Below are positions 8,800 through 18,053 of a DNA stretch of 64,000 nt, piece after piece (positions within the stretch are counted from its first letter, which is position 1; each line of letters begins with the position of its first letter). The notes under the pieces were generated by a model, which made no database searches, was not told where the DNA came from, and saw only the letters and a program-made list of their open reading frames with translations. Source of the stretch: Trinickia terrae (GTDB taxonomy: Bacteria > Pseudomonadota > Gammaproteobacteria > Burkholderiales > Burkholderiaceae). The stretch covers positions 310,001-374,000 of the forward strand of contig NZ_SWJE01000008.1 of assembly GCF_005144415.1 (NCBI RefSeq), in the 5' to 3' direction. Position numbers and translations under genes: made by a program.

Positions 8800-9752
8800 A
8801 CATCATCGGACCCGATACGCTTGTCTTCGGCGTGGACGACGTCGCGAGCTGCAACCAGTACTTGCTCGATTACGGCGTGCTGCCCATTCGTCAAGACGAC
8901 GCTGGCGGCCGCTTCGAAGCGCTCGACGGCACCGGCATCGAAGTCGCGCGCCGCGACGATCCTCGCCTGCCGCCCGCGCTCGGCACGGCGAGCATGCTGC
9001 GCAAGACGCTCTACGGCGTGGCCGATGCCGCCACGCTCGATGCGATCACGCAAGAACTGCGCAAGGACCGCGAGGTGCGCAAGCTCGCGGACGGCTCGAT
9101 CGAATCCGTCGACGACATGGGCTTCGCGATCGGCTTTCAGGTCACCGTGCGCCGCTCGCTGAGCTTGCCGGCCGAAACGGTGAACGCGCCCGGTGCCCCG
9201 GCGCAGCGCGCGCCGAACGTCGTGGCCGTCAGTGACCACGCGGCGCTCACGCCGCGCACGCTTTCGCACGTCGTCTACTTCGTGCCCGACGCCGTGAAGG
9301 CCGAAGCGTTCTATGTCGAGCGTCTCGGCTTTCGCTGCACCGACCGTTTCGCGGGTGTCGGCCCGTTCCTTCAGCCCGCCGGCACGCTCGACCATCACAC
9401 GCTGTTCATGATCCAGACGCCGCCGTTCATGAAGGGCTGCGAGCACTTCACGTTCCACATGGGCGGGCCGACCGAGGTCTTGCAGGCCGGCACGCGTTTC
9501 GTCGCCAGGGGCTATCAGTCGTTCTGGGGACCGGGGCGTCACCGGTTCGGGTCGAACTGGTTCTGGTATTTCAACAGCCCGTTCGGCTGCCACGTCGAGT
9601 ACGACGCCGACATGGATCTGCACGACGAAGCCTGGACTGCGCGCGAGGCGCCGATGGGCGCCGACGCTTCGCAGCTTTTCCTGTTCCAGCATCGCGAGAA
9701 GTGGGCGCCAGGCGGGCCACCGCCGGCAGCGGCCGCGTCGAAGACGGTGTGA
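8796..9752 (+). CDS. VOC-superfamily extradiol dioxygenase-like protein
   Basis: A 318-aa two-module vicinal oxygen chelate protein of type-I extradiol dioxygenase size. The C-terminal module carries plausible Fe(II) ligands: His158 (LSHVVYF), His217 or His221 (CEHFTFHMGG) and Glu268 (FGCHVEYD). The order H-H-E matches BphC-type enzymes. The start overlaps the hydrolase stop, giving translational coupling. With the downstream Rieske ferredoxin and flavin monooxygenase it suggests ring hydroxylation followed by ring cleavage. The first module is divergent, so substrate cannot be predicted. Confidence 0.78.
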   Translation: MNIIGPDTLVFGVDDVASCNQYLLDYGVLPIRQDDAGGRFEALDGTGIEVARRDDPRLPPALGTASMLRKTLYGVADAATLDAITQELRKDREVRKLADGSIESVDDMGFAIGFQVTVRRSLSLPAETVNAPGAPAQRAPNVVAVSDHAALTPRTLSHVVYFVPDAVKAEAFYVERLGFRCTDRFAGVGPFLQPAGTLDHHTLFMIQTPPFMKGCEHFTFHMGGPTEVLQAGTRFVARGYQSFWGPGRHRFGSNWFWYFNSPFGCHVEYDADMDLHDEAWTAREAPMGADASQLFLFQHREKWAPGGPPPAAAASKTV

Positions 9753-9777
9753 CGGCGAACATCGCGCGGCCACAGCC

Positions 9778-10164
9778 ATGTCCAAGCGATCCGATCCGCT
9801 GCGCCTTGCCAGCGTCGACGAGTTGCCCGACCCCGGCGCGCGCGGCTTCGATCCCGACGGACTCGGGCGCGACACGTTGTTCGTCGTGCGCCGCGGCGCG
9901 GAGATTCGCGCGTACCGCGACGCCTGCCCGCATTTCGGCGACACGCCGATGGCCTGGCGCAAGGACGCCTACCTGAACGGCGACGGCACCCGCATCGTCT
10001 GCCATGCGCACGGCGCGCAGTTCGACATCGCGCGCGGCGAGTGCCTCCTCGGCCCTTGCCTCGGCCAGCGGTTGACGCCTGTCGAGATAGAAGTGACGAG
10101 CTGCGGCGACGTCGTGCTTGCCGCGGCGCACGAAGCACATGAAGCCCCCAAAGAGCAGCAGTAA
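9778..10164 (+). CDS. Rieske [2Fe-2S] ferredoxin-like protein
   Basis: A 128-aa small Rieske protein. The cluster ligands are visible as CPHFGDTP (C-x-H) and CHAHGAQFD (C-x-x-H). It has no membrane anchor and no oxygenase alpha-subunit domain, so it is a soluble electron carrier. It sits between the VOC dioxygenase-like gene and the FAD monooxygenase gene in the same operon. It may feed electrons to an oxygenase or reactivate the extradiol enzyme's iron, as XylT-type ferredoxins do (inference from family). Confidence 0.85.
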   Translation: MSKRSDPLRLASVDELPDPGARGFDPDGLGRDTLFVVRRGAEIRAYRDACPHFGDTPMAWRKDAYLNGDGTRIVCHAHGAQFDIARGECLLGPCLGQRLTPVEIEVTSCGDVVLAAAHEAHEAPKEQQ

Positions 10165-10200
10165 AGAGCAGAAGCAGAAATCAAAGAAGGAGACACCGAG

Positions 10201-11331
10201 ATGACATCCCCACTTCAACACGTCCTCGTCATCGGCGGAGGTTTCTCCGGCATGGCAACGGCGATTCAATGCGCGAAGCTCGGCTGGCAGGTCGACCTCG
10301 TCGAGATCGACCAGGGCTGGCGCTCGTACGGCGCGGGCATCAGCATCGGCGGGCCGACGCTGCGCGCGCTGCGAACGATCGGCGTGCTCGACGCGTTCTT
10401 CGAGCGCGGCTATGGCGGCGACGGCCTGAACCTGTTCACGGGCGGCGGCCAGGCGATCGCCACGCTGCCGACGCCGCGCGTGGCCGGCCCCGACGTCCCC
10501 GGCGGCGGCGCGATCATGCGCCCCGCGCTCGCCGACATTCTCGCGAAGGCCACATGTGCGGCCGGCGTGCGCGTGCGGCTCGGCTGCACGTTCTCGCAGA
10601 TCAAGCAGCGCGACGGCCGTGTGCATGTTGCGCTGACCGACGGCACGCAGGGCAGCTACGACCTCGTGGTCGGCGCTGACGGGCTCTACTCGAAGGTGCG
10701 CGATGCCGTGTTCCCCGCTGCGCCGAAGCCGCACTACACGGGCCAGGGCGTGTGGCGCGCCGTGCTGCCGCGTCCGGCGGAGATCGTCTGCGCAACGATG
10801 TGGATGGGGCAGAAGGTCAAGGCGGGCGTCAACCCGGTCTCGCAGGAGGAGATGTACCTCTTCGTCACCGAGGACCGTCCGATCAACGACTACCTCGATC
10901 CCGGCGATTGGCCGCGCATGCTCGCCGATCTGCTCGCGCCGTTCGGCGCGCCGCTGATCCAGTCGATTCACGCGCAGATCGGGCCGCAATCGCTCGTCAA
11001 CTATCGCCCGCTGGAAAGCCTCCTGATGCCGCAGCCGTGGTTCAGCGGCCGCGTGGTGCTGGTCGGCGACGCTGTGCATGCGACCACGCCGCATATGGCG
11101 GCGGGCGCGGGCATCGGCATAGAGGATGCGATCGTCCTCGCCGACGAGCTGGGACGTGGCGCGACGGTCGAGGGCGCCTTGCAGGCGTTCCAGGCGCGCC
11201 GCTGGGAGCGCTGCCGCATGGTGGTGGAAAACTCGGGGCGCCTCGGCGAGATCGAGATCGCCGACGGCGACCGGGCTGAGCACAGCCGCATCATGCACGA
11301 GACGCATATGAGTCTCGCGCGGCCGATCTGA
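10201..11331 (+). CDS. FAD-dependent aromatic-ring monooxygenase (PHBH fold)
   Basis: A 376-aa flavoprotein hydroxylase. The N-terminal FAD motif is VLVIGGGFSGMATAI, the middle DG-type motif is VVGADGLYSKVR, and the second FAD-binding motif is LVGDAVHATTPHMAAGAGIG. This order is diagnostic of class A flavin monooxygenases such as salicylate or p-hydroxybenzoate hydroxylase. A purine-rich stretch (AAGAAGGAGACACCGAG) precedes the ATG. Within the operon it probably adds a hydroxyl group to the ring before cleavage. Confidence 0.88.
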   Translation: MTSPLQHVLVIGGGFSGMATAIQCAKLGWQVDLVEIDQGWRSYGAGISIGGPTLRALRTIGVLDAFFERGYGGDGLNLFTGGGQAIATLPTPRVAGPDVPGGGAIMRPALADILAKATCAAGVRVRLGCTFSQIKQRDGRVHVALTDGTQGSYDLVVGADGLYSKVRDAVFPAAPKPHYTGQGVWRAVLPRPAEIVCATMWMGQKVKAGVNPVSQEEMYLFVTEDRPINDYLDPGDWPRMLADLLAPFGAPLIQSIHAQIGPQSLVNYRPLESLLMPQPWFSGRVVLVGDAVHATTPHMAAGAGIGIEDAIVLADELGRGATVEGALQAFQARRWERCRMVVENSGRLGEIEIADGDRAEHSRIMHETHMSLARPI

Positions 11332-11346
11332 CGACGCGGGAGCACG

Positions 11347-12537
11347 ATGATGGAAACGAATCTTTCCGCCACGACGGCGGCAGAAGCCAACCCAGGAACC
11401 GCACGCGACGCGGCGGCGCGGCATGGCGCGCTCGGCACGCTGGCCCTGATGATTGCGCACTGCGCGGGCATGGTCGACGTGGTCGCGTTGCCGGTCTGGG
11501 TCGGTACCTTGATTGGCGCCTATCGGCTCGACCCGCAGCAAGCGGGATTGCTGCCGACGTTGTTCCTGGCCGGCGCCGTCGTCAGCAGCTTGTTTTTCTC
11601 GCCGAGGCTGAATCGCCTGCCGTCGCGCGTGGCGGCGACGCTGGGCTTCTGCGTCGCGGCGCTCGTGTTTTTCGGACTCGCGTCGACAGGCCGATATCCG
11701 GTCATGGCGGCGCTGCACGCCGTCGCGGGCATCGCGGCCGGATGCGGCCTGAGCTTCACGCACGGCACCTTCGGACGCAGCCGGAACCCGCATCGTCTGT
11801 TCGCGATTGCCGGGCTGACGCTGGGCTTTTTCGCCATCGCGTTTCTCGGCATCACGCCGGGGGTGATCGCCGTGCAAGGCGGCCAGACGCTGTTCCGGAT
11901 TTTCGCGGGCGTCATGGGCGTTGCGGCCATCACTAGCGCACTGGCGTTTCCTTCGTTGCGACCGAAACGTGTCGCAGCCACGCCCGCCGAACCGCGCTTC
12001 GACCGCGCCGTGTGGTTCGGCATGGCCGGCGTGGCCTGCATGGGGCTGACGCAGGCGATGATGTTCAGCTTCGTCCAGCGCATCGGTCTCGACCGCGGCT
12101 TCGGCTTCAGCGCCGTGACCGCGACGCTGATCGCGCTCGGCTTCGTCAACCTGTTTCCTGCTCCCATCGCCGGGCTGCTGGAGCTGCGCATTCCGGGCCG
12201 CAGGGTTGTGCTGGCCGGGCCGCTCGTGCAGGCCGCGCTCGCCCTGGTCATCGCGCAAAGCGCGGCGTTCGCGCCGTACGCGGCGGCGTCCTCGGTCCTC
12301 GTCGCCGTGATGATCTTCACCCACACGTTCGCCTTCGGCATGCTGGCCCGCCTCGACGGCACCGGCCGCGCCGTCGCCGCGACGCCGGCCATGCTGATGA
12401 CGGGCGCCGCGATCGGCCCCGTGCTCGGCGGCACGCTCGTCAAGCAGTACGGCTACGGCAGCCTAGGAATCGCGGCGGCGCTGATCGCGGCTATGGCCGT
12501 GTTCTGCTTCTCGCGGCTCGAGCGTCGTCCCAACTAA
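11347..12537 (+). CDS. Major facilitator superfamily transporter
   Basis: A 396-aa polytopic membrane protein with about 12 hydrophobic helices and a central loop after helix 6 (residues ~195-215). It starts 15 nt after the monooxygenase gene. The first ~30 residues are hydrophilic and include an Ala-rich stretch. It lacks the longer loops of sugar porters. As the only inner-membrane carrier in this operon it is the likely importer, or exporter, of the pathway substrate. Specificity unknown. Confidence 0.82.
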   Translation: MMETNLSATTAAEANPGTARDAAARHGALGTLALMIAHCAGMVDVVALPVWVGTLIGAYRLDPQQAGLLPTLFLAGAVVSSLFFSPRLNRLPSRVAATLGFCVAALVFFGLASTGRYPVMAALHAVAGIAAGCGLSFTHGTFGRSRNPHRLFAIAGLTLGFFAIAFLGITPGVIAVQGGQTLFRIFAGVMGVAAITSALAFPSLRPKRVAATPAEPRFDRAVWFGMAGVACMGLTQAMMFSFVQRIGLDRGFGFSAVTATLIALGFVNLFPAPIAGLLELRIPGRRVVLAGPLVQAALALVIAQSAAFAPYAAASSVLVAVMIFTHTFAFGMLARLDGTGRAVAATPAMLMTGAAIGPVLGGTLVKQYGYGSLGIAAALIAAMAVFCFSRLERRPN

Positions 12538-12549
12538 AGGAGTCCGCGC

Positions 12550-13365
12550 ATGAAACCCGTCCGCCGGTTCGTCGATCTCTCCATTTATCTGGAGAATGAC
12601 GTGCTCTCCGATCCGCCGCCGCTCGCGCCGAAGATCACCTACCAGAAGCACGCCGATACGCTGCCCGAATTCATGGCGATGCTGCCCGGCACGAAGCCCG
12701 AGGACTACCCCGACGGCGAGGCCGCGGCCGCCGAGTGGGTCACGCTGACCACGCACAGCGGCACGCATCTCGACGCGCCCTGGCATTTCCATTCGACGAT
12801 GGACGCGAGCCTCGGCGAGGCGAAGGCTTCCATCACGATCGACGCGGTGCCGCTCGAATGGTGCTTGCAGCCGGGCGTCAAGCTCGATTTCCGGCACTTC
12901 CCGGACGGCTACGTGGCGACGGCCGCGGACGTCGAGGCCGAGCTCGCGCGCATCGGCCACGTGCTGGAGCCGCTCGATATCGTCGTCGTGAACACGCGCG
13001 CCGGGTCGCGCTACGGACACCCCGACTACCTCAACGCGGGCTGCGGCATGGGCTACGAGGCGACGATGTATCTGCTCGCGCGCGGCGTGCGCCTGACGGG
13101 CACCGACGCCTGGAGCTGGGACGCGCCGTTCTCCTACACTGCGAAGAGGATCGCGGAGACAGGCGACGCGTCGCTGATCTGGGAGGGGCACAAGGCGGGG
13201 CGCGATATCGGCTATTGCCATCTGGAGAAGCTGCACAACCTCGAAGCGTTGCCGCCGCACGGCTTCACCATCAGCTGCTTTCCGCACAAGATTCGCGGCG
13301 CGTCGGCGGGCTGGACGCGTGCGGTTGCGATCTTCGACGAGAACGAAAGAGCGGAGGCCGCATGA
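12550..13365 (+). CDS. Cyclase family (kynurenine formamidase-like) metal-dependent hydrolase
   Basis: A 271-aa protein of the cyclase/arylformamidase family (PF04199). The metal-binding motif THSGTHLDAPWHF is at residues 68-80. It begins FVDLSIYLEND, a typical first strand. The family includes arylformamidase, isatin hydrolase and bacterial cyclases that hydrolyse amides or lactams near aromatic rings. The gene starts 12 nt after the MFS gene with AAGGAG upstream and ends in an ATGA overlap with the next gene. A role in opening a cyclic or amide intermediate is inferred. Confidence 0.85.
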   Translation: MKPVRRFVDLSIYLENDVLSDPPPLAPKITYQKHADTLPEFMAMLPGTKPEDYPDGEAAAAEWVTLTTHSGTHLDAPWHFHSTMDASLGEAKASITIDAVPLEWCLQPGVKLDFRHFPDGYVATAADVEAELARIGHVLEPLDIVVVNTRAGSRYGHPDYLNAGCGMGYEATMYLLARGVRLTGTDAWSWDAPFSYTAKRIAETGDASLIWEGHKAGRDIGYCHLEKLHNLEALPPHGFTISCFPHKIRGASAGWTRAVAIFDENERAEAA

Positions 13366-14363
13366 AATTCGCCACACTGCCTGAAGGCGGCACGAATGGC
13401 CGCTTGCTGCTGGTGTCGCGCGACCTGCGTTGCGCCGTGGGTGCCGCGCCCATCGCACTGACCTTGCTCGATGCGCTTGAACGTTGGGATGACGTCGTAA
13501 CTGATCTACGGGCTCTTTATGACGACCTGAACGCCGGCCGCGCGCTCGACGCGCATTCGTTCGACGCCGCCGCCTGCGCCGCGCCGTTGCCGCGCAGCCC
13601 GCAGTGGTGCGACGGCTCGGCGTTTCTGAATCACGGCCGCCTGATGGAGCAGGCGTTCAGCACGCCGCCGATCCCAGAGTTCGATACCGTGCCCCTGATG
13701 TACCAGGGCGCGAGCGACGATTTCCTCGGGCCCTCGAGCGACGTGCCGCTGCCCGGCGAGGCCGACGGCATCGATTTCGAAGGCGAATTCGGCGTGGTGG
13801 TGGGGCGCGTGCCGATGGGCGTGACGGCGCGCGACGCGCTCGATCACGTGCGTCTGATTGTGCAGCTCAACGACTGGAGCCTGCGCGCATTCGGGCCGCG
13901 GGAGATGAAGACCGGCTTCGGGTTCTTTCAGGCCAAGCCGTCCACGAGCTTCGCGCCCGTCGCGGTCACGCCCGACGAACTGGGCGGGAACTGGTGCGAC
14001 GGCCGCGTGCATCTGCGTTTGAATGTCGAGTGGAACGGCCGTTGGTTTGGCCATCCGCACGGCCGCGAGATGAACTTCGGCTTCGGCGAGCTCATCGCGC
14101 ATGCGGCGCGTACGCGCCGCTTGTCGGCGGGAACGATCGTCGGGTCCGGCACGGTGTCGAACGTGGACCGCAGCGCGGGCTCGGCCTGCATCGCTGAGAG
14201 GCGCGTGATCGAGATGATCGACGAAGGTGCGGCGCGCACGAGCCTCATGCGCTTCGGCGACAGGGTCAGGATGACGGCGCGCGACGACGAGGGCGGCGCG
14301 CCGTTCGGCGTGATCGACCAGCGCGTCGTGCGCGCGCCGCGCGCCGACGCTCGAGACGGTTGA
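13362..14363 (+). CDS. Fumarylacetoacetate hydrolase family protein
   Basis: A 333-aa FAA-hydrolase-family protein. The N-terminal part is a small domain. The catalytic domain shows the metal ligands in IDFEGEFGVVVGR (two Glu) and VQLNDWSLR (Asp), plus the late GTIVGSGTVSN strand. The ATG at 13362 overlaps the cyclase stop. The frame is open further upstream but only as a shadow of the cyclase gene. It is probably the terminal C-C hydrolase or decarboxylase/hydratase of the pathway and the last gene of the operon. Confidence 0.87.
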   Translation: MKFATLPEGGTNGRLLLVSRDLRCAVGAAPIALTLLDALERWDDVVTDLRALYDDLNAGRALDAHSFDAAACAAPLPRSPQWCDGSAFLNHGRLMEQAFSTPPIPEFDTVPLMYQGASDDFLGPSSDVPLPGEADGIDFEGEFGVVVGRVPMGVTARDALDHVRLIVQLNDWSLRAFGPREMKTGFGFFQAKPSTSFAPVAVTPDELGGNWCDGRVHLRLNVEWNGRWFGHPHGREMNFGFGELIAHAARTRRLSAGTIVGSGTVSNVDRSAGSACIAERRVIEMIDEGAARTSLMRFGDRVRMTARDDEGGAPFGVIDQRVVRAPRADARDG

Positions 14364-14392
14364 GCGCCGCGTTCAGCGCAGCGCGCAATTGC

Positions 14393-15838
14393 TTACACCG
14401 CCGCGACCGTCACCGACTTGGTGACGAGGTAGGCTTCCATCGCTTCCGGCCCGCCTTCGGAGCCGTAGCCCGAATCCTTGACGCCGCCGAACGGCATTTC
14501 CGGCCAGGGCGTGGCGGGCTGGTTGATCCACAGCATGCCGACTTCGAGCTGCTGCGACAGCAGGTGCACGTTCTTGAACGACTTCGTGAACGCGTAGCCC
14601 GCGAGACCGAAGGGCAGGCGGTTGGCTTCGGCGATCGCTTCCTCGAGTGAATCGACGCCGCGCACCGCCGCGACCGGGCCGAACGGCTCGTTGTTGAACA
14701 CATCGGCTTCGAGCGATACGTTCGAGATCACCGTCGGCGCAAAGAAGTTGCCTGCCGTGCCCACGCGCTCGCCGCCCGTCTCGATCTTCGCGCCCGTGGC
14801 GCGCGCGTCTTCGACCACCTTGCTCATCGCCGTGAGGCGCCGCGCATTGGCGAGCGGCCCGAGCGAGGTGCCTTCGGCGAGGCCGTCGCCGAGCTTCAGG
14901 CCTTCCGCGTGCTTGACGAGCGCACGCACGAAGTCTTCGCGGATGCTGTTATGGACGAGGAAGCGCGTCGGCGAGATGCAGACTTGGCCCGCGTTGCGGA
15001 ACTTCGCAGCGCCTGCCGCCTTGACGGCCAGCTCGACATCGGCATCTTCGGCGACGATGACAGGCGCGTGACCGCCCAACTCCATCGTGGCGCGCTTCAT
15101 GTGCGCGCCGGCGAGCGCCGCGAGCTGCTTGCCGACGGGCGTCGAGCCCGTGAAGGTGACCTTGCGGATGACCGGGTGCGGAATCAGGTAGCCGGAGATT
15201 TCGGCCGGGTCGCCGAACACGAGGCCGATCACGCCGGCGGGCACGCCCGCATCGGCGAAAGCCTTCAGCAAGGCGGCGGGCGATGCCGGCGTTTCCTCGG
15301 GCGCCTTCACGAGGAACGAGCAGCCGCTCGCCAGCGCGGCGGAGAGCTTGCGCACGACCTGGTTGATCGGGAAATTCCACGGCGTGAACGCGGCGACCGG
15401 GCCGATCGGCTCCTTGAGCACCGTCTGCTGGACGGAAAGATTGCGCGGCGGCACGACGCGGCCGTAGACGCGGCGCCCTTCGTCGGCGAACCATTCGATG
15501 ATGTCGGCCGCCGAGAGGACTTCGACGCGCGATTCCGCGTACGGCTTGCCTTGCTCCATCGTCATCAGGCGCGCGACTTCCTCGGCGCGCTCGCGCAAGA
15601 GCGCCGCCGCACGGCGCATGATGCCCGCGCGCTCGTGCGCGGGGACCTTGCGCCAGGTTTCGAAGCCGTGCTGCGCGGCGGCCAGGGCGCGGTCGAGATC
15701 GGCGATGCCGGCGTGGGCGACCTTGCCGATGGGCTGGCCGGTGGCGGGATTGAGGACGTCGATCGTCTTGCCGCTCAAGGCGTCGCACCATTCGCCGTTG
15801 ATCAGGAGTCGGGTATCCGTATAGCTCGATGTGACCAT
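14393..15838 (-). CDS. NAD(P)-dependent aldehyde dehydrogenase
   Basis: A 481-aa aldehyde dehydrogenase. Motifs are [37 protein letters not shown] (general base Glu) and the nucleophile in [10 protein letters not shown]. It is convergent with the FAA-hydrolase operon, with 29 nt between stops. The ATG at 15836-15838 has AGGA upstream and gives the normal family length; an upstream in-frame TTG/CTG region was rejected. It is closest by pattern to the GabD/AldA-like group. It could serve the neighbouring pathway or act independently. Confidence 0.88.
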   Translation of the reverse strand: MVTSSYTDTRLLINGEWCDALSGKTIDVLNPATGQPIGKVAHAGIADLDRALAAAQHGFETWRKVPAHERAGIMRRAAALLRERAEEVARLMTMEQGKPYAESRVEVLSAADIIEWFADEGRRVYGRVVPPRNLSVQQTVLKEPIGPVAAFTPWNFPINQVVRKLSAALASGCSFLVKAPEETPASPAALLKAFADAGVPAGVIGLVFGDPAEISGYLIPHPVIRKVTFTGSTPVGKQLAALAGAHMKRATMELGGHAPVIVAEDADVELAVKAAGAAKFRNAGQVCISPTRFLVHNSIREDFVRALVKHAEGLKLGDGLAEGTSLGPLANARRLTAMSKVVEDARATGAKIETGGERVGTAGNFFAPTVISNVSLEADVFNNEPFGPVAAVRGVDSLEEAIAEANRLPFGLAGYAFTKSFKNVHLLSQQLEVGMLWINQPATPWPEMPFGGVKDSGYGSEGGPEAMEAYLVTKSVTVAAV

Positions 15839-16049
15839 GCTGGTTTCCTGGAAAGTGGGAGACGAGGGCTGCAACCTGGGTGAAAGCAGCCGGGGAAAGC
15901 TGCGGAAACGATAATCTTAGCTGATTACGCTGAAAGCATCAGGCGTGACCGGCTGGACGCAGGTTGGCTGGATTCGGCGTAACTGTACAGGCCGTTGCGC
16001 ACGGCATCTCTTTAGAATCGCTTCCTTGTCCAATCGCTTGGGAGACCGC

Positions 16050-16676
16050 ATGCTGAAAATTCTTGGGAAAGCACCGTCGATCAACGTGCGCAAAGTCCTG
16101 TGGACGTGCGCCGAGCTGCAATTGCCGTTCGAGCGGGAAGACTGGGGCGCGGGCTTCCGTCCGACTAGCGCGCCTGAATTTCTCGCGCTGAATCCGAACG
16201 GCATGGTGCCGGTCATCCGGGACGGCGATTTCGTCTTATGGGAATCCAATTCGATCATTCGCTATCTGGCGTCGCGCTATGGCGGCGAGCATCTGTATCC
16301 CGCCGAGCCGCAGGCGCGGGCGCGCGTCGATCAATGGATGGACTGGCAGGCGACCGATCTGAACCGCTCGTGGAGCTATGCGTTTCTCGCGCTCGTCAGG
16401 CAGTCGCAGCAGCATCGGGATCGCAGCGAGATCGAGGCGTCGTGCGCGAATTGGGCGAAGAACGTCGGCATCCTGAACCGGCAACTGGAAGCGGCAGGCG
16501 GCTTCGTGGCCGGTGAGCGGTTCACGCTCGCGGACATCCCCATCGGGCTTTCGGTGAACCGCTGGTTCGGCACGCCGATTCAGGCGCGTCCGGATTTTCC
16601 GGCGGTATCCGCTTACTTCGAGCGTCTGGCCGGGCGCCCGGGCTACGCCGACTACTGCAGGAACGGAACGGCGTAG
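16050..16676 (+). CDS. Glutathione S-transferase
   Basis: A 208-aa cytosolic GST. The N-terminal thioredoxin-like domain shows [14 protein letters not shown] (catalytic Ser/Asn region) and the glutathione contact [20 protein letters not shown], with the cis-Pro and the ES pair. The helical C-terminal domain includes FTLADIPIG, the conserved N-capping box. The start at 16050 has GGGAGA upstream; in-frame sequence further upstream lacks family similarity. Likely role is conjugation or detoxification of electrophiles. Confidence 0.88.
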   Translation: MLKILGKAPSINVRKVLWTCAELQLPFEREDWGAGFRPTSAPEFLALNPNGMVPVIRDGDFVLWESNSIIRYLASRYGGEHLYPAEPQARARVDQWMDWQATDLNRSWSYAFLALVRQSQQHRDRSEIEASCANWAKNVGILNRQLEAAGGFVAGERFTLADIPIGLSVNRWFGTPIQARPDFPAVSAYFERLAGRPGYADYCRNGTA

Positions 16677-16747
16677 CGCCCGCGTGCGACCTCGTGGCGC
16701 TTCTGGTGCGCCATCGCCGTCTGGCGATTGCAGTTAGACTGCTCGTC

Positions 16748-17011
16748 ATGGACCAATGCCGCTACTGCGGAAAAATCCGCGACGAATGGGAATGCCACGG
16801 TCAGGAGTGCCGCACGGCCATCGCCAAGGCCTTGCGGCGTCAGCGTTCGGGCCTGCCGATGGTGAGCAACGTCATCCGCAACGAGGTTCCCCCTAACGCG
16901 AGCACGAGCGAGGTCATCGCCGTGCTGTCGCGCCAGCGCTTGCGCGCGCGCCGCGGCAACGAAGAGCGCCGCGAGCGCAAGGCCATCGACGACTTCGACG
17001 GCGGCGAGTGA
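16748..17011 (+). CDS. Small hypothetical protein with zinc-ribbon-like cysteines
   Basis: An 87-aa protein not recognised as a named family. The N-terminus carries four cysteines (MDQCRYCGK then CHGQEC), spaced like a metal knuckle. An Arg/Glu-rich tail (residues ~65-80) might bind nucleic acid. There is no clear Shine-Dalgarno before the ATG; an in-frame upstream ATG at 16694 gives an unlikely Arg-rich extension. It lies in the same direction as the GST gene. Coding is supported by codon bias; function unknown. Confidence 0.55.
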   Translation: MDQCRYCGKIRDEWECHGQECRTAIAKALRRQRSGLPMVSNVIRNEVPPNASTSEVIAVLSRQRLRARRGNEERRERKAIDDFDGGE

Positions 17012-17049
17012 GCCGCCCGGCTTCTTCGACGTTCACGTCCCTAGTCGAT

Positions 17050-17217
17050 TTACAGTAAGCAAACAGCCCGGTAATCGACCGTACGGCGAATGAACCAGTG
17101 CCGGTGCATCGCCGGAAGTTCATAGTCGGGACAGGCGAGCTCCATATAACCGTTCGCCAGCAGAACGATTTCCGTATGCACCTGCGGCAGCCCGGAAAGT
17201 GAAAGAGTGGCGTTCAT
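17050..17217 (-). CDS. Small hypothetical protein (55 aa)
   Basis: A 55-aa protein starting MNATLSLSGLP at 17215-17217, with a good AGGAG seven bases upstream that decides the start. It has a short hydrophobic stretch (EIVLLANGYMEL) and ends in VDYRAVCLL. No family recognised. It is divergent from the truncated cupin remnant and convergent with the zinc-ribbon-like gene. The strong ribosome binding site is the main argument that it is real. Confidence 0.5.
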   Translation of the reverse strand: MNATLSLSGLPQVHTEIVLLANGYMELACPDYELPAMHRHWFIRRTVDYRAVCLL

Positions 17218-17290
17218 GGAGTCGCTCCTGTCGTTGGTATTCCGTTGATCCGACTCTAGCAACGCACAGTTGATTAACCTCGCAATTTAG

Positions 17291-17551
17291 ACACTCTGTT
17301 ACGGTCCGGGCACTGTTGTCGGTCAGGTCGGGGCAACGAACATCAAAGTCCTGAGAATGGACGAGCAGCCCTATGAAGAGGAAACGCACGACTACAACGA
17401 AGGGCTGCTCGTAGTCGACGGAAAGCTGCTTTTGCAGGTCGAAGAAGAGAAGGTCGTGGTGGAAGCCGGTCAGATGTATCTCGCGCTTGCCGGGACTCCG
17501 CATGCGGTTTTGCCGGGCAGCCACGGAACGCTGGTCATCATCGACGTATGA
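17291..17551 (+). pseudogene. Cupin-domain protein, probably 5'-truncated
   Basis: The frame from 17291 reads as the C-terminal two-thirds of a small single-domain cupin. It contains VVGQVGATNIKVLRMDEQPY and THDYNEGLLVVDG, followed by the GxLxLxVE and VEAGQMYLALAGTPHAVLPG strands. The usual N-terminal 20-30 residues and the start codon are missing: a TAG lies at 17288, and the first ATG (17357) falls inside the domain with no ribosome binding site. It could be expressed as a 64-aa fragment from 17357, but a decayed gene is more likely. Confidence 0.5.
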
Positions 17552-17578
17552 GGCGTCGCGTCAGCGCAGTGACGGCAT

Positions 17579-17959
17579 TCACTGCTGGCACTGCACGTCC
17601 TGTTTTTGAACGACGATGATCACGGGGTAGGTTCCCTGGTCGAGTTCCACGCGTGCAACCACGGTCGTCGTCGCGCTGTCGCTGTCGTCGTACACGCTGA
17701 CTTGCTCATGCCGAAGGCTGGTTACGCCCGTGCAGGCGGATGCGCGACCTTCGTCGGAGATTTTGCATTGGATCGGGTTGTCAGCGAGGTAGCGATATCT
17801 GTCTCTGTCGGGCGTTGTCAGGTATTCGCGCATGCTCTGTGCCGATCCGCCGACGCCGGTGACGTACCCGATGGCGCACCCGCCGGATGTTTGGGCCATC
17901 GCGGCCGTGCTTGCGGTTGCGATAGCCGCGGCGAGGGTCGACGCAAGGAGGTATTTCAT
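17579..17959 (-). CDS. Secreted hypothetical protein
   Basis: A 126-aa protein with a classical signal peptide (MKYLLASTLAAAIATASTAAMAQ, cleavage after AMA-Q). The mature part has four cysteines that could form disulfides, and a C-terminal beta-rich segment ending QKQDVQCQQ. The ATG is preceded by a purine-rich AAGGAGG in the reverse direction. No family recognised. Predicted periplasmic or secreted. Confidence 0.68.
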   Translation of the reverse strand: MKYLLASTLAAAIATASTAAMAQTSGGCAIGYVTGVGGSAQSMREYLTTPDRDRYRYLADNPIQCKISDEGRASACTGVTSLRHEQVSVYDDSDSATTTVVARVELDQGTYPVIIVVQKQDVQCQQ

Positions 17960-18053
17960 GGCGCTAATGACGATTGTCGGGATGAAGTGAGCGATTGTAA
18001 TGGCATCTCAAACCGATGTCGCAATGGTCGCCGATGCCGATGCCGGACCAGGA

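Noticed and set aside
9571-12324. 917-aa open frame on the minus strand
   Set aside because: Antisense to the VOC, Rieske, monooxygenase and MFS genes. Its translation is Arg/Asp/His/Ala-rich with no domain; typical high-GC shadow frame.
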